This document shows positions 1 through 7,125 of a DNA stretch of 22,098 nucleotides, piece by piece (positions within the stretch are counted from its first letter, which is position 1; each line of letters begins with the position of its first letter). Source of the DNA: JASGDC01 sp047608145 (GTDB lineage: Bacteria; Actinomycetota; Actinomycetes; Actinomycetales; Micrococcaceae); contig JASGDC010000027.1 in NCBI GenBank assembly GCA_047608145.1, positions 1 through 22,098 of the forward strand. Direction: 5' to 3'. Under the pieces are notes generated by a model, which made no database searches, was not told where the DNA came from, and worked only from the letters and a program-made list of their open reading frames with translations. Position numbers and translations under genes: made by a program.

Positions 1-36
1 CCCAGAACCTTCAAAATCAGAAAACTTACTATCCAT
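1..36 (-). CDS. Possible N-terminal start of a gene running off the left edge
   Basis: A minus-strand ATG at 34-36 opens a frame reading MDSKFSDFEGSG that leaves the window at position 1. An in-frame TGA lies just upstream, so this would be the first usable Met. A GAGGG purine stretch 9 nt before the ATG could serve as ribosome binding site. Upstream is a candidate promoter with a 10-base homopolymer in its spacer. Twelve codons are too few to recognise a family, so this could be chance. Confidence 0.3.
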   Translation of the reverse strand, partial: MDSKFSDFEGSG

Positions 37-80
37 AACACCAAACCCTCAAACCAAAAAAGCTAACCATCTACAAACCC

Positions 81-109
81 ATACTACCCCCCCCCCATAC
101 AAAAAACAA
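81..109 (-). promoter_or_regulatory. Candidate promoter with a G10 homopolymer in its spacer
   Basis: On the minus strand a weak -35 (TTGTTT, 104-109) and a -10-like TAGTAT (81-86) are separated by exactly 17 nt, of which 10 are an uninterrupted G run (C on the plus strand, 87-96). Slippage in the run would change the spacer length. The only candidate target is the partial minus-strand frame starting at 36. The run and spacing are seen directly; promoter function is inferred. Confidence 0.3.
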
Positions 110-131
110 AAAGACACCACCAAAACCCCAT

Positions 132-170
132 ACTGTCAACGATGTCTTTATACAGAACTGTCAACGATGT
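132..170 (+). repeat. 14-bp direct repeat, resembling an IS481-type element end
   Basis: ACTGTCAACGATGT occurs at 132-145 and again at 157-170, a 25-bp period. A further TGTAGACAT follows at 172-180. From memory, tandem TGTCAACGATGT units of this kind occur at the ends of some actinobacterial IS481-family insertion sequences. No transposase is present, and what would be the element interior is occupied by the nrdF terminator. A solitary remnant end is the most likely reading; an operator pair is an alternative. Confidence 0.4.
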
Positions 171-200
171 ATGTAGACATAACATTGTGTAGTTTATAAA

Positions 201-242
201 AATCCTCTGCATCGTTCACTTTTGTAAACAATGCAGAAGATT
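201..242 (-). terminator. Rho-independent terminator of the nrdHIEF operon
   Basis: A 16-bp inverted repeat (arms 201-216 and 227-242, 10-nt loop) lies 42 bp beyond the nrdF stop. Read as minus-strand RNA, all 16 positions pair, including two U-G wobbles, and the helix is followed by a U-rich tail (GATTTTTATAAA). Read as plus-strand RNA the same two positions are C-A mismatches, so the structure fits minus-strand transcription. Confidence 0.85.
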
Positions 243-284
243 AGTTTTCAGAAATTTTTGTGGACTGCTAGCTATATTAAGTCT

Positions 285-1274
285 TTAGAAATCCCAGTCT
301 TCATCTTCGGTATTTTCAGCCTTACCCATCACATAAGATGAACCTGAACCTGAGAAGAAATCATGGTTTTCATCAGCATTCGGTGAAAGTGCAGAAAGGA
401 TTGCTGGACTTACATCAGTTACTGATGCTGGGAACATTGGTTCAAAACCAAGGTTCATCAGAGCTTTGTTAGCGTTATAGTGCAAGAACTTCTTGACATC
501 TTCAGTCCAACCCACATCATCGTAAAGGTCTGCTGTGTATTGGATTTCATTATCGTAAAGATCTTGTAATAGTTCATAAGTGTACATCTTAAGCTCATCT
601 TTACGTTCCTGAGACTCTTTTTCTAGACCCTTTTGGAACTTGTAACCGATGTAGTAACCGTGTACCGCTTCATCGCGAATAATCAAACGAATTATATCTG
701 CAGTGTTAGTTAGCTTAGCTTGAGATGAGAAGTACATTGGTAGGTAAAAACCACTGTAAAATAGGAATGACTCTAGCAAAGTACTTGCTACTTTACGCTT
801 TAGAGGGTCATCACCTTGGTAGTAAGACATTACAATTTCAGCTTTTTGCTGTAAGTACTTATTTTCTACTGACCAGCGGAAAGCTGCATCAATCTCTTTA
901 GTAGAGCAAAGCGTAGAGAAAATTGAAGAATAAGACTTAGCGTGCACTGATTCCATGAATGCTATATTTGTATAAACCGCTTCTTCATGTGGAGTTATTG
1001 CATCTGGAATAAGGCTAACAGCACCTACAGTACCTTGAATAGTATCAAGCAAAGTCAGGCCAGTGAACACTCGCATCGTAAGAAGCTTCTCATCTTCAGT
1101 AAGAGTGCCCCAAGACTGTACGTCATTTGATAGTGGCACTTTTTCTGGTAGCCAAAAGTTACCAGTTAAACGATCCCAAACTTCAAGGTCTTTATCATCT
1201 TCAATTTTGTTCCAGTTGATAGCTTCAACATGGCTAATTAACTTAACTTCATTGTGTTGATTAGGATTTACCAT
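285..1274 (-). CDS. nrdF: Class Ib ribonucleoside-diphosphate reductase, beta subunit
   Basis: The radical-generating small subunit of the class Ib reductase, which makes deoxyribonucleotides for DNA synthesis with NrdE. At 329 aa it is full length. The metal ligands are all visible: D77 (LLDTIQG), E108 and H111 (FMESVHAKSY), E168, and E202/H205 (RDEAVHGYY). Y115 in the HAKSY motif is the expected tyrosyl radical. The acidic C-terminal tail ending EDEDWDF resembles corynebacterial and mycobacterial NrdF and is the likely NrdE-binding peptide. The ATG is preceded by AGGAAA at good spacing. It is the last gene of the operon, 37 bp after nrdE and just before the terminator. Confidence 0.97.
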   Translation of the reverse strand: MVNPNQHNEVKLISHVEAINWNKIEDDKDLEVWDRLTGNFWLPEKVPLSNDVQSWGTLTEDEKLLTMRVFTGLTLLDTIQGTVGAVSLIPDAITPHEEAVYTNIAFMESVHAKSYSSIFSTLCSTKEIDAAFRWSVENKYLQQKAEIVMSYYQGDDPLKRKVASTLLESFLFYSGFYLPMYFSSQAKLTNTADIIRLIIRDEAVHGYYIGYKFQKGLEKESQERKDELKMYTYELLQDLYDNEIQYTADLYDDVGWTEDVKKFLHYNANKALMNLGFEPMFPASVTDVSPAILSALSPNADENHDFFSGSGSSYVMGKAENTEDEDWDF

Positions 1275-1311
1275 TCTTCGCTTTCCTCACTTTAAGCATC
1301 ATGCATGCTTA

Positions 1312-3462
1312 TTAAAGCATACATGATACACAGCCTTCTACTTCAGTACCTTCAAGGGCCATCTGACGTAGACGGATGTAGTAAATAGTCTTAATGCCTT
1401 TGCGCCATGCGTAGATTTGTGTCTTATTCACGTCACGAGTAGTTGCAGTATCTTTAAAGAATAAAGTCAAAGACAAACCTTGGTCTACGTGCTGAGTAGC
1501 CTCTGCATAGGTATCAATAATCTTTTTCTGTCCAATTTCATAAGCATCTTGGTAATATTCCAAGTTTTCGTTAGTCATGTATGCTGCTGGATAGTATACG
1601 CGACCAATCTTCCCCTCTTTACGAATCTCAATCTTAGAAGCAATTGGGTGGATACTTGAAGTCGAGTTATTGATATAAGAAATAGAACCAGTAGGTGGTA
1701 CAGCCTGAAGGTTTTGGTTATAAATACCATACTTCATTACTGACTTCTTTAGTTCTTTCCAATCTTCCTGAGTGGGAATTTCAATACCAGCATCTTTGAA
1801 AAGCTTCTTAATTTTAGCAGTTTTTGGTTTCCAAGTGCCCTCAGTGTACTTATCGAAGTACTTTCCAGATGCGTACTTAGAGTTTTCAAAGCCTTCAAAA
1901 GTAGATTTACGTTCTTTGGCAATAGTGTTTGAACCCCTAATTGCATGGTAAGCCACAGTGTAGAAGTACATATTAGTGAAGTCTAGACCTTCTTCACTAC
2001 CATAGAAGATGTGCTCTTTAGCTAGGTAGCCGTGTAGGTTCATCTGTCCTAGACCAATAGCGTGTGACTTATCGTTACCTACTTCTACTGAACGCACTGA
2101 GCTAATATGGCTCATGTCAGATACTGCAGTTAAACCACGAATTGCAGTTTCTACAGTCTTACCAAAGTCTTCAGATTCCATTGCCTTAGCAATGTTCATT
2201 GAACCTAAGTTACAAGAAATATCTTTACCAATTTCTTTGTAAGAAAGATCAGCATTGTATTCGGTAGGAGTAGATACCTGAAGAATTTCAGAACATAGGT
2301 TACTCATGCTGATACGACCATCAATTGGGTTAGCACGGTTTGCAGTATCCTCAAACATTACATATGGGTAACCTGATTCAAACTGAAGCTCTGCCAAGGT
2401 AGTGAAGAACTCACGAGCCTTAATCTTGCTCTTGCGAATACGAGAGTCATCAACCATCTCATAGTACTTTTCCGTAATTGAAATATCAGTCATTGGCTTA
2501 CCATAGATACGCTCTACATCGTATGGTGAGAATAGGTACATATCCTCATTCTTCTTTGCCAATTCAAAAGTAATATCGGGGATAACTACACCGACAGAAA
2601 GTGTCTTAATGCGAATCTTCTCATCAGCATTCTCACGCTTAGTATCCAAGAAACGGTAAATATCTGGGTGATGAGCATGTAGGTAAACAGCACCTGCACC
2701 TTGACGAGCACCTAGCTGATTTGCATAAGAGAATGCATCCTCTAGCATCTTCATCACTGGAATTACGCCAGAAGACTGGTTTTCAATCTGCTTAATTGGT
2801 GCACCAACTTCACGTAGGTTAGTTAGTGAGAATGCTACTCCACCACCGCGTTTAGAAAGCTGCAGTGCAGAGTTAACAGAACGACCAATTGATTCCATAT
2901 TGTCTTCAATACGTAGTAAGAAACAAGAAACTAGTTCACCACGCTGTTTTTTACCACAGTTAAGGAATGTTGGTGTCGCTGGCTGGAAACGACCAGCAAG
3001 AATCTCATCTACTAGATGTTGAGCCATTGGCTTATTTCCTGCGGCCAATGTCAAAGCCACCATACATACACGGTCTTCATAACGCTCTAGGTAACGCTGA
3101 CCATCGAATGTTTTAAGAGTATAAGAAGTGTAGTATTTGTAAGCGCCTAAGAAAGTTTGGAAACGGAACTTTTTACTGTAGGCACGCTTAAATAGGGTTT
3201 TGATGAAAGCCATAGTGTACTGATCTAGCACTTCTTTTTCATAGTAGTCATTATCTACTAGGAACTTTAGTTTTTCTTCTAAATCATGGAAGAAAACTGT
3301 ATTTTGATTCACATGCTGTAAAAAGAACTGTTTTGCAGCTTCTTTGTCTTTATCAAATTGAATCTTGCCATCAGCATCATACAGATTGAGCATGGCATTT
3401 AGCTCATGATAAGTGAGGTCAGATACTACATCTGATGATTTTGTAGCTGTTGATTGTGCCAA
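1312..3462 (-). CDS. nrdE: Class Ib ribonucleoside-diphosphate reductase, alpha subunit
   Basis: The catalytic large subunit that reduces ribonucleoside diphosphates to deoxyribonucleotides. At 716 aa it matches the family length. Active-site residues visible by motif: C180 (LVSCFLL) and C417 (SCNLGSMN) as the substrate-reducing disulfide pair, C390 with E392 (NLCSEI) as the thiyl-radical site, and the C-terminal CVSCML with redox cysteines 711 and 714 that are recharged by NrdH. There is no long N-terminal ATP-cone, as expected for class Ib. The start is TTG, lying inside the 3' end of nrdI with a 37-bp overlap. An AGAAGGG sequence about 12 nt upstream is a possible ribosome binding site, and the residues from LNAMLNLYDADGK onward match actinobacterial NrdE. 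Confidence 0.97.
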   Translation of the reverse strand: MAQSTATKSSDVVSDLTYHELNAMLNLYDADGKIQFDKDKEAAKQFFLQHVNQNTVFFHDLEEKLKFLVDNDYYEKEVLDQYTMAFIKTLFKRAYSKKFRFQTFLGAYKYYTSYTLKTFDGQRYLERYEDRVCMVALTLAAGNKPMAQHLVDEILAGRFQPATPTFLNCGKKQRGELVSCFLLRIEDNMESIGRSVNSALQLSKRGGGVAFSLTNLREVGAPIKQIENQSSGVIPVMKMLEDAFSYANQLGARQGAGAVYLHAHHPDIYRFLDTKRENADEKIRIKTLSVGVVIPDITFELAKKNEDMYLFSPYDVERIYGKPMTDISITEKYYEMVDDSRIRKSKIKAREFFTTLAELQFESGYPYVMFEDTANRANPIDGRISMSNLCSEILQVSTPTEYNADLSYKEIGKDISCNLGSMNIAKAMESEDFGKTVETAIRGLTAVSDMSHISSVRSVEVGNDKSHAIGLGQMNLHGYLAKEHIFYGSEEGLDFTNMYFYTVAYHAIRGSNTIAKERKSTFEGFENSKYASGKYFDKYTEGTWKPKTAKIKKLFKDAGIEIPTQEDWKELKKSVMKYGIYNQNLQAVPPTGSISYINNSTSSIHPIASKIEIRKEGKIGRVYYPAAYMTNENLEYYQDAYEIGQKKIIDTYAEATQHVDQGLSLTLFFKDTATTRDVNKTQIYAWRKGIKTIYYIRLRQMALEGTEVEGCVSCML

Positions 3463-3848
3463 AATTCTTTCAACCCTTCTCGTACTTTCTGGGCATCTTC
3501 TTGGGTACCCATTAATTCATAAGTGAAAAGTATTGGAACTTGGCACTTATAAGAAACTATTTTTGCGGCCTTACAATAATCGGCTCCGAAATTAGTATTT
3601 CCGGCCCCAATTACGCCTTTAATATGTTCCCTGTTTTTGGGGACATTTAAAAATTTTATTACCTGCTTTGGTACGGCGGCCTTATCTTTGCCACCCCCAT
3701 ATGTAGGTAACATCAGCACGAAGTCTTCGTGCATAATGGGAGGCTCTTCCCTAGTATATAACGGAAGACGCAAGGAAGATATTCCCAGTTTTTCTACAAA
3801 TCTATGAGTATTGTTTGAAACACTAGAAAAATATACTAATTTAGCCAT
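3426..3848 (-). CDS. nrdI: Flavodoxin-like NrdI, activator of the class Ib reductase
   Basis: A small FMN protein (140 aa) that supplies the oxidant needed to assemble the manganese-tyrosyl radical cofactor of NrdF. Motifs typical of NrdI are present: the N-terminal phosphate loop YFSSVSNNTHRFVEKL, the PTYGGG segment near residue 50, and GAGNTNFGADYC, which borders the flavin. It lies 22 bp after nrdH and overlaps nrdE by 37 bp, so translation of the two is probably coupled. The Shine-Dalgarno is weak (GCAGGG directly before the ATG), consistent with coupling. Confidence 0.96.
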   Translation of the reverse strand: MAKLVYFSSVSNNTHRFVEKLGISSLRLPLYTREEPPIMHEDFVLMLPTYGGGKDKAAVPKQVIKFLNVPKNREHIKGVIGAGNTNFGADYCKAAKIVSYKCQVPILFTYELMGTQEDAQKVREGLKEFWHNQQLQNHQM

Positions 3849-3870
3849 CCCTGCGTCTTCATCTTTTACG

Positions 3871-4131
3871 TTATGCTACGTTTACGTTTTGAGTAAATTC
3901 TTCGTTTGCCATTACAAAAGCGGCAATCTTATCTGGACGGAAGCCTGACCAGTGATCATCATCAGTTACCACTACAGGTGCTTGCTGATGCCCAAGAGAC
4001 TTCACCAATTCGAAAGCTTCAGTATCTTCAGTAATATCTACTACGTTGTAATCGATACCCTTTTTATCAAGAGCACGGTATGTAGCGTTACACTGTACAC
4101 AAGCTGGCTTTGAATATACTGTAATAGTCAT
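3871..4131 (-). CDS. nrdH: Glutaredoxin-like NrdH redoxin
   Basis: An 86-aa thioredoxin-fold protein that reduces the C-terminal cysteines of NrdE. The CxxC active site is C11-V-Q-C14, and the signature WSGFRPDKI follows in the C-terminal half, as in canonical NrdH. It is the first gene of the operon, with a clear ribosome binding site (GAAGG) a few bases before the ATG and the NrdR-controlled promoter upstream. Nothing is unusual about its length or motifs. Confidence 0.97.
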   Translation of the reverse strand: MTITVYSKPACVQCNATYRALDKKGIDYNVVDITEDTEAFELVKSLGHQQAPVVVTDDDHWSGFRPDKIAAFVMANEEFTQNVNVA

Positions 4132-4181
4132 TTTTCCTTCTTTTCTTAATTAAAAAATCGTTTGCTTTTTGCTCTTAGTAA

Positions 4182-4197
4182 ATACTACATCTAGTGT
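4182..4197. promoter_or_regulatory. NrdR box, promoter-proximal copy
   Basis: ATACTACATCTAGTGT matches the published NrdR consensus (ACACWATATATWGTGT) at 13 of 16 positions. It lies between the predicted -10 and the nrdH start. Its centre is 31 bp from that of a second box, the near-three-turn spacing usual for the nucleotide-sensing repressor NrdR. Confidence 0.75.
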
Positions 4198-4202
4198 CTG
4201 CA

Positions 4203-4232
4203 ATTTTACAAGCCACAATATATAGTGCTCAA
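4203..4232 (-). promoter_or_regulatory. Predicted promoter of nrdHIEF
   Basis: On the minus strand TTGAGC (4227-4232) and TAAAAT (4203-4208) are 18 nt apart, giving a transcription start about 65 nt upstream of nrdH. Both NrdR boxes overlap or abut it. The stretch 4233-4407 beyond is AT-rich and holds nothing else I can identify. Confidence 0.6.
4213..4228. promoter_or_regulatory. NrdR box, promoter-distal copy
   Basis: CCACAATATATAGTGC matches the NrdR consensus at 14 of 16 positions. It lies inside the spacer of the predicted nrdH promoter, so bound NrdR would block RNA polymerase. No nrdR gene is in this window. Confidence 0.85.
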
Positions 4233-4407
4233 TTGCTTAAAAAGCTCTATTCCCTATTATTGCACCAATGCATGACAAAAATAATTTTTTAGAAATATTT
4301 TTAGTCAAAAAAGTAGGTAAAAAAGTGGTGTTTATTTCCATAATATTTAGGGTAGTTTGCGTTGATTTTTTAGAAAAAAGTGTTAAATAAAATGTCCGCT
4401 AATTGTA

Positions 4408-4842
4408 TTAGAAATCAATTATGAGCATATCGTTTTCATCAAACTTCCAACTATCAGCATAGGCAACTTCCCAATAATAACCATTTGGATCTTGAAAGTA
4501 GCCACTATATCCACCCCAGCTGACAGTTTCTGGTTATTTAGCAACAGTGCCACCTATTTCTTTTACCCGCTCTATCAAGTCATCTACTTCTTGTTTAGAT
4601 TTCATATTGCAGGCTAAAGTAAAACCGGGGAATTTGTTTTGGTTAACCTCAAGTGGCGTATCTGTATTAATATCTCTAACTAATTCCGTTATTGGAAATA
4701 ACTCCAGCTTACTTCCTTGGTTATTAAAAAATATAATAGGGGCACCTTTATTAGCCAATGTTTGAAAACCAAGATTCTTATAAAATTCTAACGATTTATC
4801 TAATGAGGAAATCTCCTTCGTTAAAACCTTTAGATTATTATT
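4408..4842 (-). pseudogene. VOC-family (glyoxalase/bleomycin resistance-like) pseudogene
   Basis: Minus-strand translation gives a nearly complete VOC protein broken by one stop. The N-terminal part has LDKSLEFYKNLGF, typical of the first beta-alpha unit, then an FFNNQGSKLELF core and LIERVKEIGGTVAK. A TAA at 4534-4536 interrupts it, and the frame continues at once with PETVSWGGYSGYFQDPNGYY and WEVAY, the metal-binding C-terminal segment, ending at TAA 4408-4410. A single change such as CAA to TAA would explain the stop. The start is also damaged: an in-frame TAA (4843-4845) lies just before the first family-like residues and no start codon is visible. The family is clear; the substrate is unknown. 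Confidence 0.85.
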
Positions 4843-4920
4843 TTATCAATGGAATATACCTTGGTAATTTCTTGTTACTACTAATGATAAAAGTTTTATT
4901 TCTTTAGGAGGCTGAGTTCA

Positions 4921-5730
4921 ATGGAGTCTGTAGTATTAAATGTCGGTATTAAAATGCCAATCGTAGGTAGCGGAACTAATACTTTTGGTAAAGAAAACCG
5001 TGATTATATGGGCAAAATTAATGGTGACACTACTGAAATTTTAGATGCAATTTCTCTTGGTTATCGTCATTTTGATACTGCTATTATGTACCGAAATGAA
5101 TCAGTTCTAGGCAAAGCACTTAAAGAAAGTGGAATTAATCGTAGTGAATTCTTTATCACTTCAAAGATTACAGGTACTGAAGAATTTTATGCAGATGAAA
5201 CATCAGTGCGTAAAGGCGTTGAATCTAGCCTGAAAGAATTAGATACAAACTACATTGATTTGTATCTAATCCACCATCCTTGGGAGGATTTAGCTGGAAT
5301 TCTTAAAGTATGGAAAGTTCTAGAAGAGTATGTTGATAATGGAACTTTAAAAGCAATTGGAGTTTCTAATTTCAAAGAGCAAGAACTGACCTATTTAACT
5401 AAGAATGCACGAATCAAACCAGCCGTTAATCAAGTTGAGTCTCATCCAGGAAACTGGAATACCGAGTTAATTTCTACTACATTAAATCTCCAAGTAGTCC
5501 CTGAAGCTTGGGGCCCACTAACTAGGGTTTCAGATGCAACTAAAACTGTTCTAGAAAAGATTGGGAAGAAATACGATAAGACTTGGGCACAAGTAATTTT
5601 GCGTTACCAAATTGAGCAAGGTGTGGTGGTTATTCCTAAATCACACAATAAAGAGCGCCAATCTCAAAACCTTGAGATTTTTGACTTCGCATTAACTTAT
5701 GATGAAAAAGAACGTATTGCAAAGTTGTAG
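4921..5730 (+). CDS. Aldo/keto reductase, diketogluconate reductase-like group
   Basis: An NADPH-dependent reductase of small carbonyl compounds, 269 aa, near the usual 275-285. The catalytic tetrad is visible: D52 and Y57 in DTAIMYRNE, K82 in FITSKI, and H118 in LYLIHHPW. The cofactor-binding segment IPKSHNKERQSQN near the C-terminus is also typical. An AGGAGG ribosome binding site sits 9 nt before the ATG. It is a lone intact gene between two regions of pseudogenes, and its neighbours give no hint of the substrate. A possible TTGGTA/TGATAA promoter lies at 4861-4890. An alternative is a methylglyoxal or general aldehyde detoxifying reductase. Confidence 0.93.
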   Translation: MESVVLNVGIKMPIVGSGTNTFGKENRDYMGKINGDTTEILDAISLGYRHFDTAIMYRNESVLGKALKESGINRSEFFITSKITGTEEFYADETSVRKGVESSLKELDTNYIDLYLIHHPWEDLAGILKVWKVLEEYVDNGTLKAIGVSNFKEQELTYLTKNARIKPAVNQVESHPGNWNTELISTTLNLQVVPEAWGPLTRVSDATKTVLEKIGKKYDKTWAQVILRYQIEQGVVVIPKSHNKERQSQNLEIFDFALTYDEKERIAKL

Positions 5731-5809
5731 TTTAAAAATATATAAGTGTTAAGAGAGCAAAAGTTCTAGATTGTGTTAAATCACCAAATTTTGATATGAA
5801 ATATTGACA

Positions 5810-5837
5810 TTGCAATTAAACGCGATGTTATTATAAT
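5810..5837 (+). promoter_or_regulatory. Strong-looking promoter without an intact gene
   Basis: TTGCAA (5810-5815) and a perfect TATAAT (5832-5837) are 16 nt apart. Transcription would begin near 5844, just before the hairpin at 5850-5889. Confidence 0.55.
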
Positions 5838-5849
5838 AAGCATAAACAC

Positions 5850-5895
5850 ACTGACCCCACTGCCTTTGGTTAAATTGGTAAGGGTCAGTTTTCAT
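5850..5895 (+). terminator. Hairpin with T-rich tail: terminator or short RNA
   Basis: A perfect 8-bp stem (ACTGACCC 5850-5857, GGGTCAGT 5882-5889) encloses 24 nt, followed by a T-rich stretch. It could end the aldo/keto reductase transcript 120 bp upstream, or end a roughly 50-nt RNA made from the promoter at 5810-5837. Confidence 0.6.
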
Positions 5896-5900
5896 TTCTT

Positions 5901-5996
5901 ATTATTTTTCCAACTGTTAAGAACGTTATATCTCTAGAAACAGATATGGGTTTTCCTGAGAATTGGAGTGAAGAACCACTGTGGGCATACGCATAA
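5901..5996 (+). pseudogene. C-terminal remnant resembling an Abi-family abortive infection protein
   Basis: An open frame ends at TAA 5994-5996 with FPTVKNVISLETD and MGFPENWSEEPLW. The MGFPENW...PLW ending is characteristic of Abi_2 (AbiD/AbiF-like) phage-exclusion proteins, which normally exceed 250 aa. No other part of such a gene is visible: the hairpin at 5850-5889 lies where the upstream part should be. It is therefore a scrap of a lost defence gene. The motif match is from memory. From its end to 6153 I see only AT-rich sequence with no gene. Confidence 0.5.
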
Positions 5997-6153
5997 TTGT
6001 CTGTTGAAAATATAATCCAAGTTCTCGATTGAATATCTGATAACCCGCAACTATAAAGTTTCCTTTATGTTTCTTAGTATAAATCTAAGCTTTGATGTTG
6101 CAATTATTTTGATGATTGCACCTTTTTGGACTAGAAAAATTTAACTCCTTAGA

Positions 6154-6588
6154 ATGACGACTATAAATAAGGAGAATCAAACTAAAACAGCAACTACAGA
6201 TTATGACACAATTATTGTTGGTGGTAGCTACTCAGGATTATAAGCAGCAATGGCATTAGGACGTTCACTACGTAAGGTACTAATTATAGATAGTTGTGAG
6301 CCATGTAATAAACAAACACCACATTCCCATAATTTCATTACTCAAGACGGTAAAAAGCCTGATGATATTGTCGCAGCTGCTAAAGAACAAGTACTGAAAT
6401 ACCAGATAGTGGAATTCATTGAAGATTATGTTATTGATAGCGAAAAGCTTGATGATGGCTTCGCAATTACTACAAAGGCTGGTAAATCTTTTTCAGGGAA
6501 AAGGTTAATCTTTGCAACTACAATGCCTGACTTACCGGGCTATGCACTTGGAGTAGTTTTATGGCAGCCTAGACAAATTAAATGGTGA
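6154..6588 (+). pseudogene. FAD-dependent pyridine nucleotide oxidoreductase pseudogene (thioredoxin reductase-like)
   Basis: From the ATG at 6154 the frame reads through TTDYDTIIVGGSYSGL, the start of an FAD-binding Rossmann motif, then meets TAA at 6241-6243 and continues in the same frame as AAMALGRSLRKVLIIDSCEPC, HSHNFITQDG and LIFATTMPDLPGY. This matches the N-terminal half of the small thioredoxin reductase-like flavoproteins, with a stop inside the GxGxxG region. The frame is lost after about 145 codons, where the redox-active CxxC and NADPH domain should follow; intact members are about 300 aa. A short open stretch in another frame at about 6564-6640 has no recognisable homology. Clearly non-functional. 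Confidence 0.85.
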
Positions 6589-6664
6589 TGGTGTTCCAGA
6601 AAATAATCACTTAGCTCTATTTTATATTTCCAGTCAATAGTGATGCGTTTAGCTATGTCTATTT

Positions 6665-7034
6665 TCTCAAAAACGCAGTACAGTATTAATATCTGTAATA
6701 GTTCCTACCGTAGAAGTAGCTCGCTCCACCGCCTATTTTCTTCTGATCAATGACCAATAGACATTGGGAGGTTATCAATTGCATCGGCATCATGCTGAGA
6801 ATATTTAGGCAGGAAATTTCGGATGAACATGCTGAAATTCTCGGTTAATAACCGCTGTGCTTCGATAGCTAAAGTGTCAAAAACTATTGATGATTTACCT
6901 GAACCAGAAACTCCAGTAAAAACTGTAATCTGTTTCTTTGGGGTTTTGACATCAATATCTTTTAGGTTATTTTCCTTGGCACCTTTTATCTCAATATAAT
7001 CCATTTCACGATTATACATTGAGTAGGAAATCAT
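6665..7034 (-). pseudogene. Truncated, frameshifted UvrA-like ABC ATPase
   Basis: The minus-strand frame encodes 95 aa with a UvrA N-terminus: YIEIKGAKENNLKDI, Walker A GVSGSGKSS (residues 41-49), FDTLAIEAQRL and NLPMSI. It ends at TGA 6747-6749, but UvrA-like sequence continues in other frames as DQKKIGGGA and then TVGTITDINTVLR down to about 6665, so at least two frameshifts are present. UvrA proteins exceed 750 aa and everything after this point is missing. The lack of an N-terminal extension suits a UvrA2 or drug-resistance-type paralogue rather than the repair gene itself. The natural start is probably the Met of MDYIEIKG (residue 11). Confidence 0.9.
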
Positions 7035-7041
7035 AGAGATA

Positions 7042-7063
7042 AACTTTCTCTATACAGAAAGTT
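7042..7063. promoter_or_regulatory. Palindromic operator-like site before the GPP34 operon
   Basis: AACTTTCT (7042-7049) and AGAAAGTT (7056-7063) form a perfect 8-bp inverted repeat around 6 nt. It sits just upstream of a candidate -35 (TTGTAC, 7067-7072) for the plus-strand operon and just upstream of the UvrA-like remnant on the other strand. It has no T tract, so an operator is more likely than a terminator. No repressor gene is adjacent. Confidence 0.5.
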
Positions 7064-7125
7064 AGATTGTACCCTTCAAATTTCGTGCAATAATAAAGAA
7101 CAAGTGAAACTTAAAGGAGACTATC

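Noticed and set aside
132..170. Possible CRISPR array from the repeated ACTGTCAACGATGT
   Set aside because: Only two short copies with an 11-nt gap, and no cas genes.
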